This document shows, piece after piece, positions 40,401 through 52,621 of a stretch of 64,000 nt of DNA. Below the pieces are notes generated by a model. It was not told the DNA's origin. It did not search any database and was given only the letters and a program-made list of their open reading frames with translations. This DNA is from Onchocerca volvulus (Eukaryota > Nematoda > Chromadorea > Rhabditida > Onchocercidae). Position 1 is the stretch's first letter. Every line of letters begins with the position of its first letter. The stretch spans positions 10,877,560-10,941,559 of the forward strand of contig HG738140.1 of assembly GCA_000499405.2 (NCBI GenBank). Reading direction: 5' to 3'. A program made the translations under genes and the position numbers.

Positions 40401-43400
40401 AGAACGATGAAACTTTTATAAAGATTTTATGAAGGACCGGTGAATTCTAGATTATTGTAATAGATGTTGAAGAATTCTTTAGATACTTTAATATTTTATA
40501 AACAATTCGACGAATGAACCGAGCAAAACTTATGGTACTATGCTAAATTGATATTCCAAAAAACACTTGTAAATTGTGCATTTTTTTAATATGAACAATT
40601 AAAATGGTAACAATCTTCAAATCTTCTACTCAATATGCTAAAATCTATACCATGTCATTAACTGCAATTAAACAAGAACTGAATGGAAGAGAATTAAACC
40701 TACAGAATTGATGACAACATTCCTATTATGATTGGACCAAAAATTGTGAGACAGGACACTAATTCGATTGTCTCGCTCGTGTAATGCTTTTGTTAACAAA
40801 GCAACATCCTAAAAATAACTAACAGTACTTTTCAAACTTTCTTCAATGAAAGTATATTTATGCAGTTCGATACATCTGGAAGAATAACATAAAGGAAAAT
40901 ACTGAAAATGTAAGTATTAATACCATTAAAATAACCTGGAATAAATTAGACCATTTCGAGCTTTTCACGAAAGACTGCTGGTAAAGTCCACTATTAACAG
41001 GAAAAGCGAGATCGATTAAACCAATTGTAAGATCTCTTAAAAAATGCAATAAATAATAAAACATAATATAAAGAAAACAAAAATGAAATGAAACAGAACT
41101 CAAATATGTACAATTTTAAACAAGTAATTAAACTATTATATTATAAAAAATTGCTCGCAAATTAGTTTATATTTAACACAAGAGAATAGCACTGCATCAT
41201 ACTGCAACAAGCAAAGTTAGCTCTTTCACTGCAGTTTAGAAGCAATTTAGTGTTTAATGTTAGTTTTAATGTTTCAGTGCCTCAATTCGAATCTTTCCAA
41301 TTTCACGAAAACTGAAATAGTTTTACATCTTGCAATACTAGTAGCAAATACTTACCGACAATGAAGGACTATATCAGTTACTTCTTTTAGTGTAAGAGGA
41401 AAAGCAGCATCTGCAACACCGCCATTTTGAAAATCATCATCGTCAACTGTTTTTAGCGTATTTGTCATCAATGTTACAAATACTGATAAAATTGGTATTA
41501 AAGACTGTTCATCAGAATGCGATATAATTTCACCCTGAAAATAAAAAATATCAGCTAATCTTTCAAGACTGACATAGTTCTTAGTATTCATATATTAGAA
41601 ACAAATATATTTACAAATAACAACACAAATATCTTCATATTTTAAAATCTGAGAAAAAAGAATATTTTCAATATATAAATTAAAATCAGTATGTAAATAT
41701 ACATAAAATATTATAACTTTTCTTTGAAGTTTTTTTATATGCATAAAATTAAACGTCACTAAAAAAAAAGAAAATGTCTGAAAACGAGTAATATTGACCC
41801 TTTCAAGTATTGCTATCAATGGCTGCGTTGTTCCAAACATATTACTCGTGTTAAGAGTCATTATTTGTTTCCATAAATTCGGAATTAGCTGCCGAAATGA
41901 AGCAAATAAATTCATCAAAGATATATAATTTGCAGATGAATGAATTCGTATGAAGTAAGCTAACGTGCAGAGTGAAGTAATACCATCACGATTTTTCAGT
42001 AACGCATTTGTGAATGATTCATTTAATAGAAGAATTATCAGATTAGAAATTAGAGTTTTTAAGTAAAATGGCGTCGTCTGAAAGCAATACAATTTTTGAC
42101 AGATGAATTCAAATATAAATGAGTCTTAAAGTCAGAATTTTGTATTGTTTATTTCTTGAGCAATTATCTTTTAATGAAGATATTTGTTCAAATATCTTCA
42201 TTAAAATGGAATTTCAACTGTCCTTGGAAAATTGGAGTAAAATAAAAAACACTTCTGCATTTTCCTACATCGTAGAAAAAAAAAAAAAAAAAAACTTTCA
42301 ATTTCTTAAAATACTTCCCAGAATGTCTGGTTCGACATTACATGCTGTAGCCATGATAATATCATGTGATTCATCTTCCGTATCCGAATCACTACTAGAT
42401 TGTTCTGTTAACATTTTTTCTGGTGGAGGCGTGATATTTTGTGTGAGTGCAGCAAATACAGTGACCAATTTGATCTTTTCCAAATCGCTTAATTTCTCTG
42501 TAATAAAATAATAAGATTAACAAAGATAACTGAAATCTGAAAACTTTTGAAAAAAGAAATTTAAGAAATTGAAATCAAACATAAAAATTCGTAAAAGAAA
42601 GTCATAACAACAGATGCTAAGAGTATTCGATTATCTCAAAAGTATATATGCTAAGAATAAAACTTCAGTCGATTCATTTGATATATATTTAAGTGATGCA
42701 GACAAAGTGATCCAAATCTGTTTTATCCCACTATATTGTTTTGTATCTTGATTAGGATAGAGTAAAAAAAGTCAAAAACTTAGGAATGAACGAAAGAGGA
42801 GGCATCTTAAAATCCTAAATAGCATAAAGGTGTTTTATAATTCCTGTATTTTTATAATTTATAGGTTTTTGTACGAATATTTGGTAATTAACGGTAATTA
42901 TCGAATGTAATAATTATTATCGATTGAAAGTGATAATAGTCTTACTAGATTCCACGAACTAACATGATAATTAAAGGATTATGGCTAATAAAAAAATTTC
43001 AAAATTCTGCATAATTGTGTTATAAAAATTAGAACCAAACCTAGCGGAAATATCGAAGTAATAACGACAACAGTGTATGAAATTAAAAGTGTAGAAGCTG
43101 TGTCTTGTGATGACAATCGATAACCACAACATGATAAAGCATCCATAATATCGACGAATTTCAAAGTTCCTGCTTTACAAAGTTGAGCTAGAAAGGGTGC
43201 TAAACAACAAACAGTAACAGCTTCAAATCTTGGCTTGCAAATCGTATCAAATAATTCAAATATAGCATCAGTTCTGCAACAAAAAATAATGAAACAAAAT
43301 CTCGTAACAGAAAATTGAAAGCCAACCAGCTAAGAGCTGACTGAAAAAATTCGTTATTAAATAATCTTTTACCAAGAAAATTCTTGCTTTATTGGAAATG

Positions 43401-45318
43401 TATAATCTTAGAATTCAATCAAGATTCTGGTATATAGAATTTTTAGAAATCATTATCTCAATACTCACACCTTATCAATTTCAAATAGAAAATTCTGCAC
43501 CTAAATATCATTTCGAGAAACTTACTTTTCGGAAAGACGATTTATAGGTAAAATTAATATTTGCAAAAGTGACTGAAAACGCTGTGGAAGTTTTTCCTCA
43601 ATATATAAAGCTGAAAAATCACATTTTAGAAAAACGAACAAGTACTTTACTTTCAAATTTAGCATTATTAGGATGCTCAAAAATACTTAGATATTCACAA
43701 ATGTTTGCTGCATAGTTACCGCATCATAAGACAATGAACTATAGTTAATGATTTACCTTGTTATAGATAATTGTTATATAAAAAAATCTTGTCATATAGA
43801 AAAATATAAAAGAAAAAAATTAAAAACGTTCTACTTTGATTTACCTAGTTCAGCAACTATTTCAATCTATTATACAAAAAAAAGAAAATACGTGCTTAAA
43901 AACGGATTAAGATGCTGAAGAGCTTACGAGAAGGAAGTTGATGGCAATTCGAGAACAAAGTCATTATGGATGAATAGAAACCATAATTCAATAAAGTTAA
44001 ACAATCCTCCTCCTTTATATAAATTTCGAAAAATCGCAAAGCAGACGTGTATGATTTGGTTCGGTCAGTGTGCTCAAGAAGCATAATTGTACATCGCAAA
44101 AGCTGCTGTCGTCTTCTTCGATCCAATAAATCGTCTGCTCTCATTGTCTGTGCCAGTACAACTGCTTCACTACACAATGTTAACTAGAACAAATATGACT
44201 CATAACAAAAAAGTTTGCATTTTGTCCATGATTTTTGCAAATAAAACCACATTAGAATACAAGAAAAAAATCTTTCATGAAACTATGGAATGGATTTTCC
44301 ATCTTAAAAAATAAGTGACCAGTACTGCCCTAAATAAAAATAAATAACAACTAGAAGCGTGTTAAACACGGATATCACCAGAATTAAAGAACTTACAGTT
44401 CTTTCACAATCAACAGCAGGTCGGAAGAAGAATGCCAAACGAGAAATTTGTGTTTGCAATAATATAATGCTCAGTGTTTGATCTGTTTCATCGAAAAGAT
44501 TTCGCAAAAAAATGTGAAACTGTTTTCTAACACGATGTCCCCGATATGCGGATTGTATTTTGATGGCTGCCACTTTTCGTCTAAAAAAAGAATGACAGGA
44601 ATAAATAAAACTCAAATAAATAAATATGAATTGGAAGCAAGCCCCTCAAACATCATTCAGAAGTTACTCGTATTTTATGAATAAATATCTGACAATTATC
44701 TTTAACTGACAATAGCAAAATTTTGTTCCGATTTATTTCAGATTCCCTTCCTGAAATCTAAAATTAACTAGTCCAGAAAATCAAAATCTAAAATAAACTA
44801 ATCCAGAAAATCATAAATATAAGCCAAATTCTTCAGTTGCAAAAAATAATGATTCAGCAACATCACTTGGAAGACCTAAATGTATAGAGAAATTTCAGTT
44901 CAAAATCGAATGTTTTACCTGTACGATTTTCCAGAATAAGAATTTTAAACTTTTAGCAAATATTTTGGTAGTATTATTACTTATATCTAAAGCTAAATGA
45001 CAGTGGGAAATCTAAATTGCAGCAATATAGTGTTTAAATGTATTACTTGGATCTTTCCTGCCTTTCGACACGTTCTTCATTAATTTTTTTCATAAAATCT
45101 TCTTTTTTAGCCTAAAATAAATGAACTAATTGGATAGATTAATATTATATTATTTCAGAATGTGACAAAAAAGTGTCTGTAATTAAGATTTAAAAAATAA
45201 AATATAAATAATTTAAGCAATAGGTAATGGAACCAACCAAATCAGAAAAGATAGCTTCTTGCAATCTATTCCGTCTAATCGAGCCATTAAAGTCATATAG
45301 ATTTAAATTACCAGCCAT
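37469..45318 (-). CDS. UBE3C: HECT E3 ubiquitin ligase UBE3C
   Basis: UBE3C (yeast Hul5) extends ubiquitin chains on proteasome-bound substrates. The start [13 protein letters not shown] (45318) lies 8 bases after a TTATTGTAG acceptor. Early exons: 45238-45318, 45047-45111, 44397-44580 and 43928-44183; exon 3 carries an IQ motif ([18 protein letters not shown]). Helical exons follow to about 40 kb, including an acidic Ser stretch ([13 protein letters not shown], about 42.4 kb) and [15 protein letters not shown] (40.2 kb). The HECT domain runs from 39.8 kb: [42 protein letters not shown] (39286-39533), then [12 protein letters not shown] (38.9 kb), [15 protein letters not shown] (38.3 kb), [12 protein letters not shown] (38.0 kb) and the catalytic cysteine in [14 protein letters not shown] (37.6 kb). 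The final GAGFELS stop is the conserved family C-terminus. The borders of some middle exons (40.3-43.9 kb) are not resolved. Expected length is about 1,000 aa. Confidence 0.95.
42169..42206. repeat. Perfect palindrome with 18-bp arms in UBE3C intron
   Basis: Arms 42169-42186 and 42189-42206 are exact reverse complements (core GAAGATATTTG / CAAATATCTTC) around a TT spacer. The element lies in an intron of UBE3C. Such a short spacer gives a cruciform or tight RNA hairpin. No flanking duplication was recognised. Confidence 0.9.
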
Positions 45319-46305
45319 TGTATAATCTACAATAAATCAATATTAAATTTTCAAACAGTAGCAACAGAGTTTAATGCAGCAGTCAACTCCCGTAATCTTG
45401 GCGACTCAAGGATTTCTCATCCAGCGTTCTGAACATTTCAAATCATCATTTGGCAATTTCTGATATAATATAATTTCATATTCAGAACCACGGTATATCT
45501 TCAAGTTTATGGCATCAGTTATCTGATCAATTTTTGTTTAATTTCTGTCCAGACATCTAAAATTTTAATTTTCCCAGATTACAAATAGCAACATACACTT
45601 TTATGGAAGATCCCATATATATCTTTCAGAATTTAAAAATTAAGGGGAAAAATTTGGATTTGTTGAGCAATCAACATTTTATAAGAGGAAAATATCCTTC
45701 CATATCGGTATTTTTAAATCTATTGAATTATGGTTTTACCAATTTGAAAAAAAAAGAAAAAAGAAGTCACAGATTCATTAACGTGACACTTTCACTATCA
45801 AAGAATACATTTACAATCAAGTATGTGATAGAATTCAAAACTTTTCAAGTTAATTGATACTACTCATGCGTTTATTTAAGGTGTAGAACAATAAATATAG
45901 GAAAGAACATAACAGTTAAAAAATGTTAGGCGTTCGACTGAAAAAATCTTTATTATCTTTTAACAAAAAATCGAATACAAAGAAAAATTTTTTTGAACAC
46001 GTCATTACAAAACATGATCAATAAAGCAAAGTAGAACATAAAAATACTTGTATGACAATTATGATGATTCACAGAAACAACTTTTTTGCTTTTTGTGATT
46101 AACATTCCTAATAATACTCATTAGTAAATGGAATCTCAAAAGAATGAAGTAGCACGAAATTCCCACTTATTGAAGATTTTCAAATAAAAAATCAGGTTTC
46201 TCCAAAAAATGGCAAAAACTTCCATCAATCTATTTGGTAATCAAATTTTTTCCCAAAAGCAAGATTCTCACTTATGCAATCTTGGAAATCGCTTAACAGA
46301 TACAG
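45319..46305. other. Intergenic gap between eIF2B-epsilon and UBE3C
   Basis: Both flanking genes are on the minus strand, with 987 bases between the stop of eIF2B-epsilon and the ATG of UBE3C. The plus-strand open frame at 45603-45857 has no recognisable motif or splice context. The UBE3C spliced-leader acceptor (TTATTGTAG) is at the left end. Nothing else was seen. Confidence 0.5.
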
Positions 46306-49300
46306 CTAATCATCTGATTCTTCAGTTGCTTGTTGCAACCAATCGATAATCGGACGAACCAAAGTTTTAATGGCAGCATTCTCATGCACAGTATCATACC
46401 ATTTCAAAATTGCATCTTCTTCAAAAATATCTTGTTCATAGAAAAAGTGTATTAATTTTGCAGCCAATACTTTAAAATTTGATTTGGATGCTAAATGTTC
46501 CTGTAAAAATATAAATTATGAATTAGTACTGTTAATAATACTCCCTAAAAAATTCAACTTTGCAAAATGGGAACCTTAAAACCATAATTACATTTGCATA
46601 TATGCTTAAACTTCCATAGAAAATATGAACTTGCCCTTAAATGAATGTAAAAAAAAAAAAAGAAAAAAAGAAAAAACCTCAATTGCGACAAGCGCTTGAA
46701 TTTGGCTTTTTACTGGTTTGTAATAGTTGCTGAACAATAAATGCCAATTTTTCGCAAGCTGCAAAAGATTTTTTCGGTAAAAAAAAAACAGAAAAATTTT
46801 CGGCCTATAAATGTATAAAAATCTTTCGCATAGATAGACTTAAATCAATATTTAATCAAAGCGATCCATCTTTTCCAAAGAATTCGTAAGTCTACCCTTT
46901 GCAGCTCTGAAAAAGTATCCGACAGTGAGAGGAAGGACAAGAAAACATTCCGTGCAACATCTTCCATTGTGATGTTGTAGGCTAGTTTTGAACTGTTGAT
47001 TTCTAAAATTAGATTTTTTGTCAACTGGTCATCGCATTCTTTTTGTTCTGCAATTCTATCCATACTTTCTTTAACCTGCAAACCCATAGCTAATCAAAAT
47101 TTTCTTATAAGATATGAAAATCTATTTTTTTTCAGATAAGCTCACATAAGTTAACAGAAGATGCATAAAAATGAAGAATGTACTTCTTCGTAAAATCGAT
47201 CAACACTGTCTAATTCTTTTTCACCGATGGCTTGATCTATGTCTTTTGAATCAGTGATATCTGAAACTTTCGATTAAAACATCAAATTATTGCGACCAAC
47301 TTGAATTAAAAATTACAATTTGTAATGAAAAAGTGAGAGAAGTTTTTTAATACCTCTAGACGCCACTGATAGGTCACGTAGTTGAAGATTTGAAAAATTA
47401 GCGTGCCAAAAACCATTTCCATTCTTCACTCTCCATTCAAATCCATCTTAAGATCTTGCAAATTTATAGTACTTTATAGTTTTTTTGACATGGTTAAAAG
47501 AAACAAAAGTATAAAACTAACATTCCGATGGAATGCATTCGAACTGTTCATCGTCATCTTCATAAGATTCAGTACTAATAACGCTTTCTGACGGTAAATT
47601 CCTGTCATCTGGTATTTTCACCTGAAAACGAGACTTGAGTTATATGAAACATTCATATCAATCATGGAGACTATAACTTGCTAACGTCATCTTAAACAGA
47701 TCATGTATCGATTTTTATCAGGAGATCTGTTGTGTTTAAGATAAAATTCTACTGTAAAATTACACTGATTTATGAATATTTTGTCGATTAAAACAGAATA
47801 AAGTAGTGGCTTTTGGAAAAGGAGATGAATATAAACCTTAGATAACAAAACACATTTCGGAAAAAGTATAACATTACTACCAATTATAACATTGTCTGCA
47901 ATATAGCATTCCGACAAACAACTGTTTGTGCCTATTGAAACATCTTTACCAATTATACAATTCACAATTTCACAGCCATCGCCTCAAAAAAATTTTGTGC
48001 AGATTTATATCACATGTAACAATTATAATAAAATTGTATTGTTATATATTATAATCGAATTATAAAAAAACAATTACTGTAAAAAAAAATTGTGCATATC
48101 AGCAATCTTTGTATTGTTTGACACTAATCGAATTATCACATAATACATCAAAGACATAAAAGCGTACCGACAAATGTTCCAGAATCGATTGAAACATTTT
48201 TTAATATCACATTCAAACCGATCGAACAATTTTTTCCCATCAAAACATTTGCTCCATCAAAAGTTAACGGCGAATTCCTCAAAAATAATAACGTTAAACG
48301 ACCTATGAATTCAACTAGTTTAAACAATCATTAAATTTTTGAAATTAATGTAATAAAACTGTAGCTTCTATTCAGACATCTATGAAAAGAAGTAAATACC
48401 TTTTGATCTGGCAGTTCCGCTGCAAACCTTCTGACGGTGTATAAATATTATTTCGCCGACAGATATAAGTTGAATAAGAGATATTATCTGGCACAAGAGG
48501 GAAGAAAAAACGTTGCAAAATAAGCTTATTCATAAGTAATAGATCTGCATAATCACTGAAAAAAAACAGGAAATCTGGAAAAAAGAGCGAAAAGATCGAT
48601 AGAATTATGAGTAACAGATTTTAAATTTTTCATACTTTCAGGAGAAAAACCTGGTAGCAACTATAATTAATAAAATTTCAAATCAAATATTTCGAATCCA
48701 ACAAAAATTTTAACTTCACAATAGCATTATGCTAACAATAATAATCTCAAAGGTTTTATAAAGCACTGGGAAGTTCAATGATCTCACAACAGTTCGTGCG
48801 TTTTGCATCGACATTATCTCATTTCTCAAAATGATGCTTTTTTAATCACTGATATATGCATGCGCCAGTGAAATTTTGCTAAAACATAATTTCAAAAAAT
48901 ACGAGGAAAAAACGAACATACTAAATGCAAAATGCCAAAATTTGTTTTGGGAGAACAGTAATGTAAATTCTGTGACCGAGAATTTCCTCGTTGACCAGGA
49001 TTTCTCTAATTATATCTTCTTTATATTGAAAATCGAAGTTATCACTAAATTGTGACAACACATTTATTGAACAAAATGTTATGCCAGTATCTCGAAGATT
49101 ATTGCAAACAACGGAGTCAGTTGTAAACACAATCTAGAAGGGAAAACTTGAATGAATGAAAAAAAAAAAGGAAAAGAAAATTTTTTTCCAAAATATCAAA
49201 ATGTAAACAAAAATCTCATCTGTTTGCTAATATTTCTAAATAAATTTAATTTATATTCATGTCAGAACAATACTTCACTATATTTTATTACTATCAAGAA

Positions 49301-51397
49301 ATAACTTATTATCAAGAAGACAATATTTTCTGACCGGATATCGTAATTGTTTGGCTAGTAGTAAAAACATTGAACACAAAATCAATAAGAATGAGAATCT
49401 GGACTAACAAAGATGAAAGAATTCTTGGTAATAAATGAAACAAAATTAAAATACTTTATATTATCAATTTTTCTCACAGTAGTTCGGTCGAAGACAACAT
49501 ACCTTGTCTATATCAAGTTTTGAAGCATCATCTTTTTGGTGATAAAATATTAGTTTTCCGTTTTTTTTTTCATAAGCAATAATAGGACATTCATCTTTCC
49601 ATTCACCGTAAACGATCAACATGACATTATTCTTATCTTTTCTTATTTCTCTGAATATTTTTCAAAAGTTGAAATGTTACTTTTGAGAAACACTTAACGG
49701 AATTTCAAAAAATTACGTTTGAGAACACAAAGTTCTAAATAATTAATCTGAATTGGACATTATTCCAAAACACTATAAATTATGCATTTACTTGAAATAG
49801 CTGAGTTGAGTACTAAGATCCGTTGCGGCGATAGTCATCGGACTTGTGAGTAACAAGAAATCCGACGTTATGATAGATCGACTATGAACTTCACGAATAA
49901 CATCACCAATACTCACACAATTTTGACATAATACAACAATAAGAGAATCGAATAGCACTGTCCAGTAGCTGAAGAAAAAAAAAAATGCAAAAAGTGAATT
50001 ATGCGAGAATGAAATTATGAAATAATCTCTGAATAACTCCCATCTCCTCTACCCCCCTCTTTTCTCCCCCCGCAAATTTGTGTCAAGAAAACAGAAGAGT
50101 TAAAGAATGCCACAATTCAAAATATTGCAAATATTCAAACATAACAGTGCTTGCTAATCAAGCTCAGCCATTACGTGATGCTATTACCTCCAAAAATTTC
50201 TTGCCAGTAAATAAAAGATTTAAGGAAGTTACAGTTCAAAATAAAGCATATATGTTATTTTTATGTACAATATATATTATTTTAGACCTAGGATAACTCA
50301 GTGGATAATGTGCTAGCAGATAGTCAAACATAACACAGTGGCGTTATCACTAGCAGACATTCAAACATAACTCAGTGGGGTAATCCTAGGTCTAATAATA
50401 TATACTGCCTATGAAATGAACTTATTCATTAAATAAAATTGGAAGTTTAGCTACTTTAATATCTATCTTGAATTTGATAGAAGAGATTAGAGCATAAATA
50501 TGTTGAGTAGAAATGTTATACTCTATAATCTGTTGAACAGCTCGTTCAGAGTGGGACGATAAAGCAACCACCACATCTCGAAGTTCAGTTCGACTGATCC
50601 ATTCCAGCACATAGTGTAAAATTTCGATATTCGCTACTTTTAAACAACTCTGAAAAATCCAACACTCAAAGCAAATGACAAAATATGAATGAAATTCCCT
50701 AATGAAAGGAAAAATAAAACTTCTTTATTATTTCTTTTTATAAGCTTTTTCCTTTTATTGTCTCATTATATCCATCTCTTTCTGTTCTATCAAGTCACAT
50801 TTTATTGAAATGTCAAAGAAAAAAAAAAAAAAAAATAGAAGAATGTTAAAAAAAATTTAATTATAAAAAGAAATAAATCTAAGATTTCTCATTTAATTTT
50901 TGATTCATTTCTTGCATAAAATTACAATTTTCAAAAAATTAAAGTTATGAACACATAAAAACTATTCCAGCTAGTGATTACAAAACTGAAAATAAAGTGA
51001 ATAAAACTACCCATCGATCTGTATCGTTCCTTTACAAGTTCCTATATATTAAAGCATACAACGCTTATCACATCACAATAACATTGTGATTTCTTTACTT
51101 TTGAAATAAAGTAATTTATCAATACTAAATATGAAAAAACATTTAAAGATAGAACAGTTCGGGCAAAAACTGTCCCCGACCTAGACAACTTGATCGACAT
51201 TTTGAGAGTGATTTCAAAGAAAAAATAGAGTTGAAGTGGAAGTAATGAGTTAAGAATATGTGGTGCAAATAACTTACAATGGAAGAATCGGAAGTGACAG
51301 GAAGAAAACGGGTTTCAAATGTGTCCGCAATAATTAAAACTTTGATGACTTCCTCCTTCATCTCGCTTGCTCCTCCGTTCTTTTCCTTCCTTCTCAT
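46306..51397 (-). CDS. EIF2B5: Translation initiation factor eIF2B, epsilon subunit
   Basis: Fourteen exons keep frame to give 640 aa: 51278-51397, 50522-50649, 49792-49968, 49503-49650, 48922-49133, 48400-48555, 48168-48277, 47837-47982, 47522-47621, 47354-47446, 47184-47260, 46896-47075, 46678-46758 and 46306-46500. This is the catalytic subunit of the exchange factor that reloads eIF2 with GTP. The nucleotidyltransferase-like domain shows [15 protein letters not shown] near residue 25, [18 protein letters not shown] and [17 protein letters not shown]. Hexapeptide (left-handed beta-helix) repeats follow around residues 345-430 ([31 protein letters not shown]). The C-terminal W2 catalytic domain has [45 protein letters not shown] and the aromatic-acidic end [14 protein letters not shown]. 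The start follows a TTTCAG acceptor by 14 bases, so trans-splicing is likely. Confidence 0.96.
50271..50404. mobile_element. Small foldback element enclosing 37-bp tandem repeats
   Basis: Terminal inverted repeats of 22-24 bases (50271-50294 and 50383-50404, core TTAGACCTAGGAT, differing by one 2-base indel) enclose two full 37-bp units (50293-50329, 50330-50366) and a partial third (50367-50384), each starting ATAAC.CAGTGG. The element lies in an intron of eIF2B-epsilon and has no coding capacity. It resembles a miniature inverted-repeat element; no clear target-site duplication was identified. Confidence 0.6.
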
Positions 51398-52621
51398 TGT
51401 TTCCTTACAGTCTCCTGAAAGCATTTACCGGAGGAAGTCAGTAACCTCCAACCCGCCAAAAAAAAAAAAAAGAACCAAACCCTCAACTATATAAGTACAC
51501 TGGCATTGCGACCAAACCGCAACTACTGCAGCACCATTATCAGTCCAACAGACCTGCTGTGTTAATGCTATGGGATATCTTGATTGATCGTTAACTGATT
51601 ACGAATTCTTACGTACGTGTCTCACGTCACCCCTCCTCTATTTATAGAGCAAAAATAATCTGCAGTGCTCTATACACTCGCAATAACAAATCAGTTAGAT
51701 AGGGAAATTGAAAAAGTAGCGATGTGGGCCAACTTAGCGAAAATTCTTGCTCTGCCATTGGAAACTTCAAATGACCTCCGTGCGACCATAATCTAGTCTT
51801 CTAACTGAGGAGGTATTCTGTGAATTATTTTCTTTCTTCCTGATAGGATATGATGATTTGAAAGGAATGAGATATCATCCTCTCCGACCAAATTATTTAA
51901 ATATAATTTTATTCAAGCTGAATAAAATCAAGCATGAATTTCTTTGCAAACTTTAAAACTCTTCATCGATGCATCATAAAAGGATTAATGCCTACTGATG
52001 GAACAAATAAATTACAAAAATTTCTAAGATTTCACGAAGCTACGTACGAGAAAGTATATTAATAGCAAAATTCAACTCCTAAATTATAGAACAGTCTTGA
52101 ATATATGCAAATATGCGATTCAGCGGCTGCAATCGCAGTCAGAGACTTCTAATTTTTACTGTCTCCTTATTATCCAGAAAACATGACAAATATATACATA
52201 ATTACAAAAGCAGAAATAAAAGATGCAGAACAATTATACAATTTCATGCTTATATGAAATAAAAATGTATTGGCAATTACTACATGAAAATACCATTAGT
52301 AAGAACCTATATGAGAAGCATTAGTTAGCCGGGAACAAATCGACCATATAGAGTAATTAATAATTCACGAATCGATCACGCGTTATCTAATTATTCAATG
52401 AAAAGAGTAAAATATACAAAATTAAAAGCATATTTCTTTTGAAAGACGAGTAACTGAAACTTACGACAGAATTAATGAAATAAAACAAAAATAAATTGCA
52501 ATCATGAAATGTAAAGATAATAAATGAACTTTAAAACATAAGGAAAGATTTAAAAAGTCAAATAATATTATTCAGTCGTATGGGGAGTTGTATAAGATTC
52601 CTCAAACTTGTTTCATTTGCT
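51398..52621. other. Intergenic gap between MAST kinase and eIF2B-epsilon
   Basis: A+T-rich sequence between two minus-strand genes. It should hold the 3' UTR of the kinase gene and the promoter or trans-splice outron of eIF2B-epsilon. No open frame with recognisable motifs, RNA gene or repeat was seen. Confidence 0.5.

Noticed and set aside
50078..50296. Plus-strand 72-codon open frame
   Set aside because: Lies in an intron of eIF2B-epsilon and runs into the foldback element; no motif.
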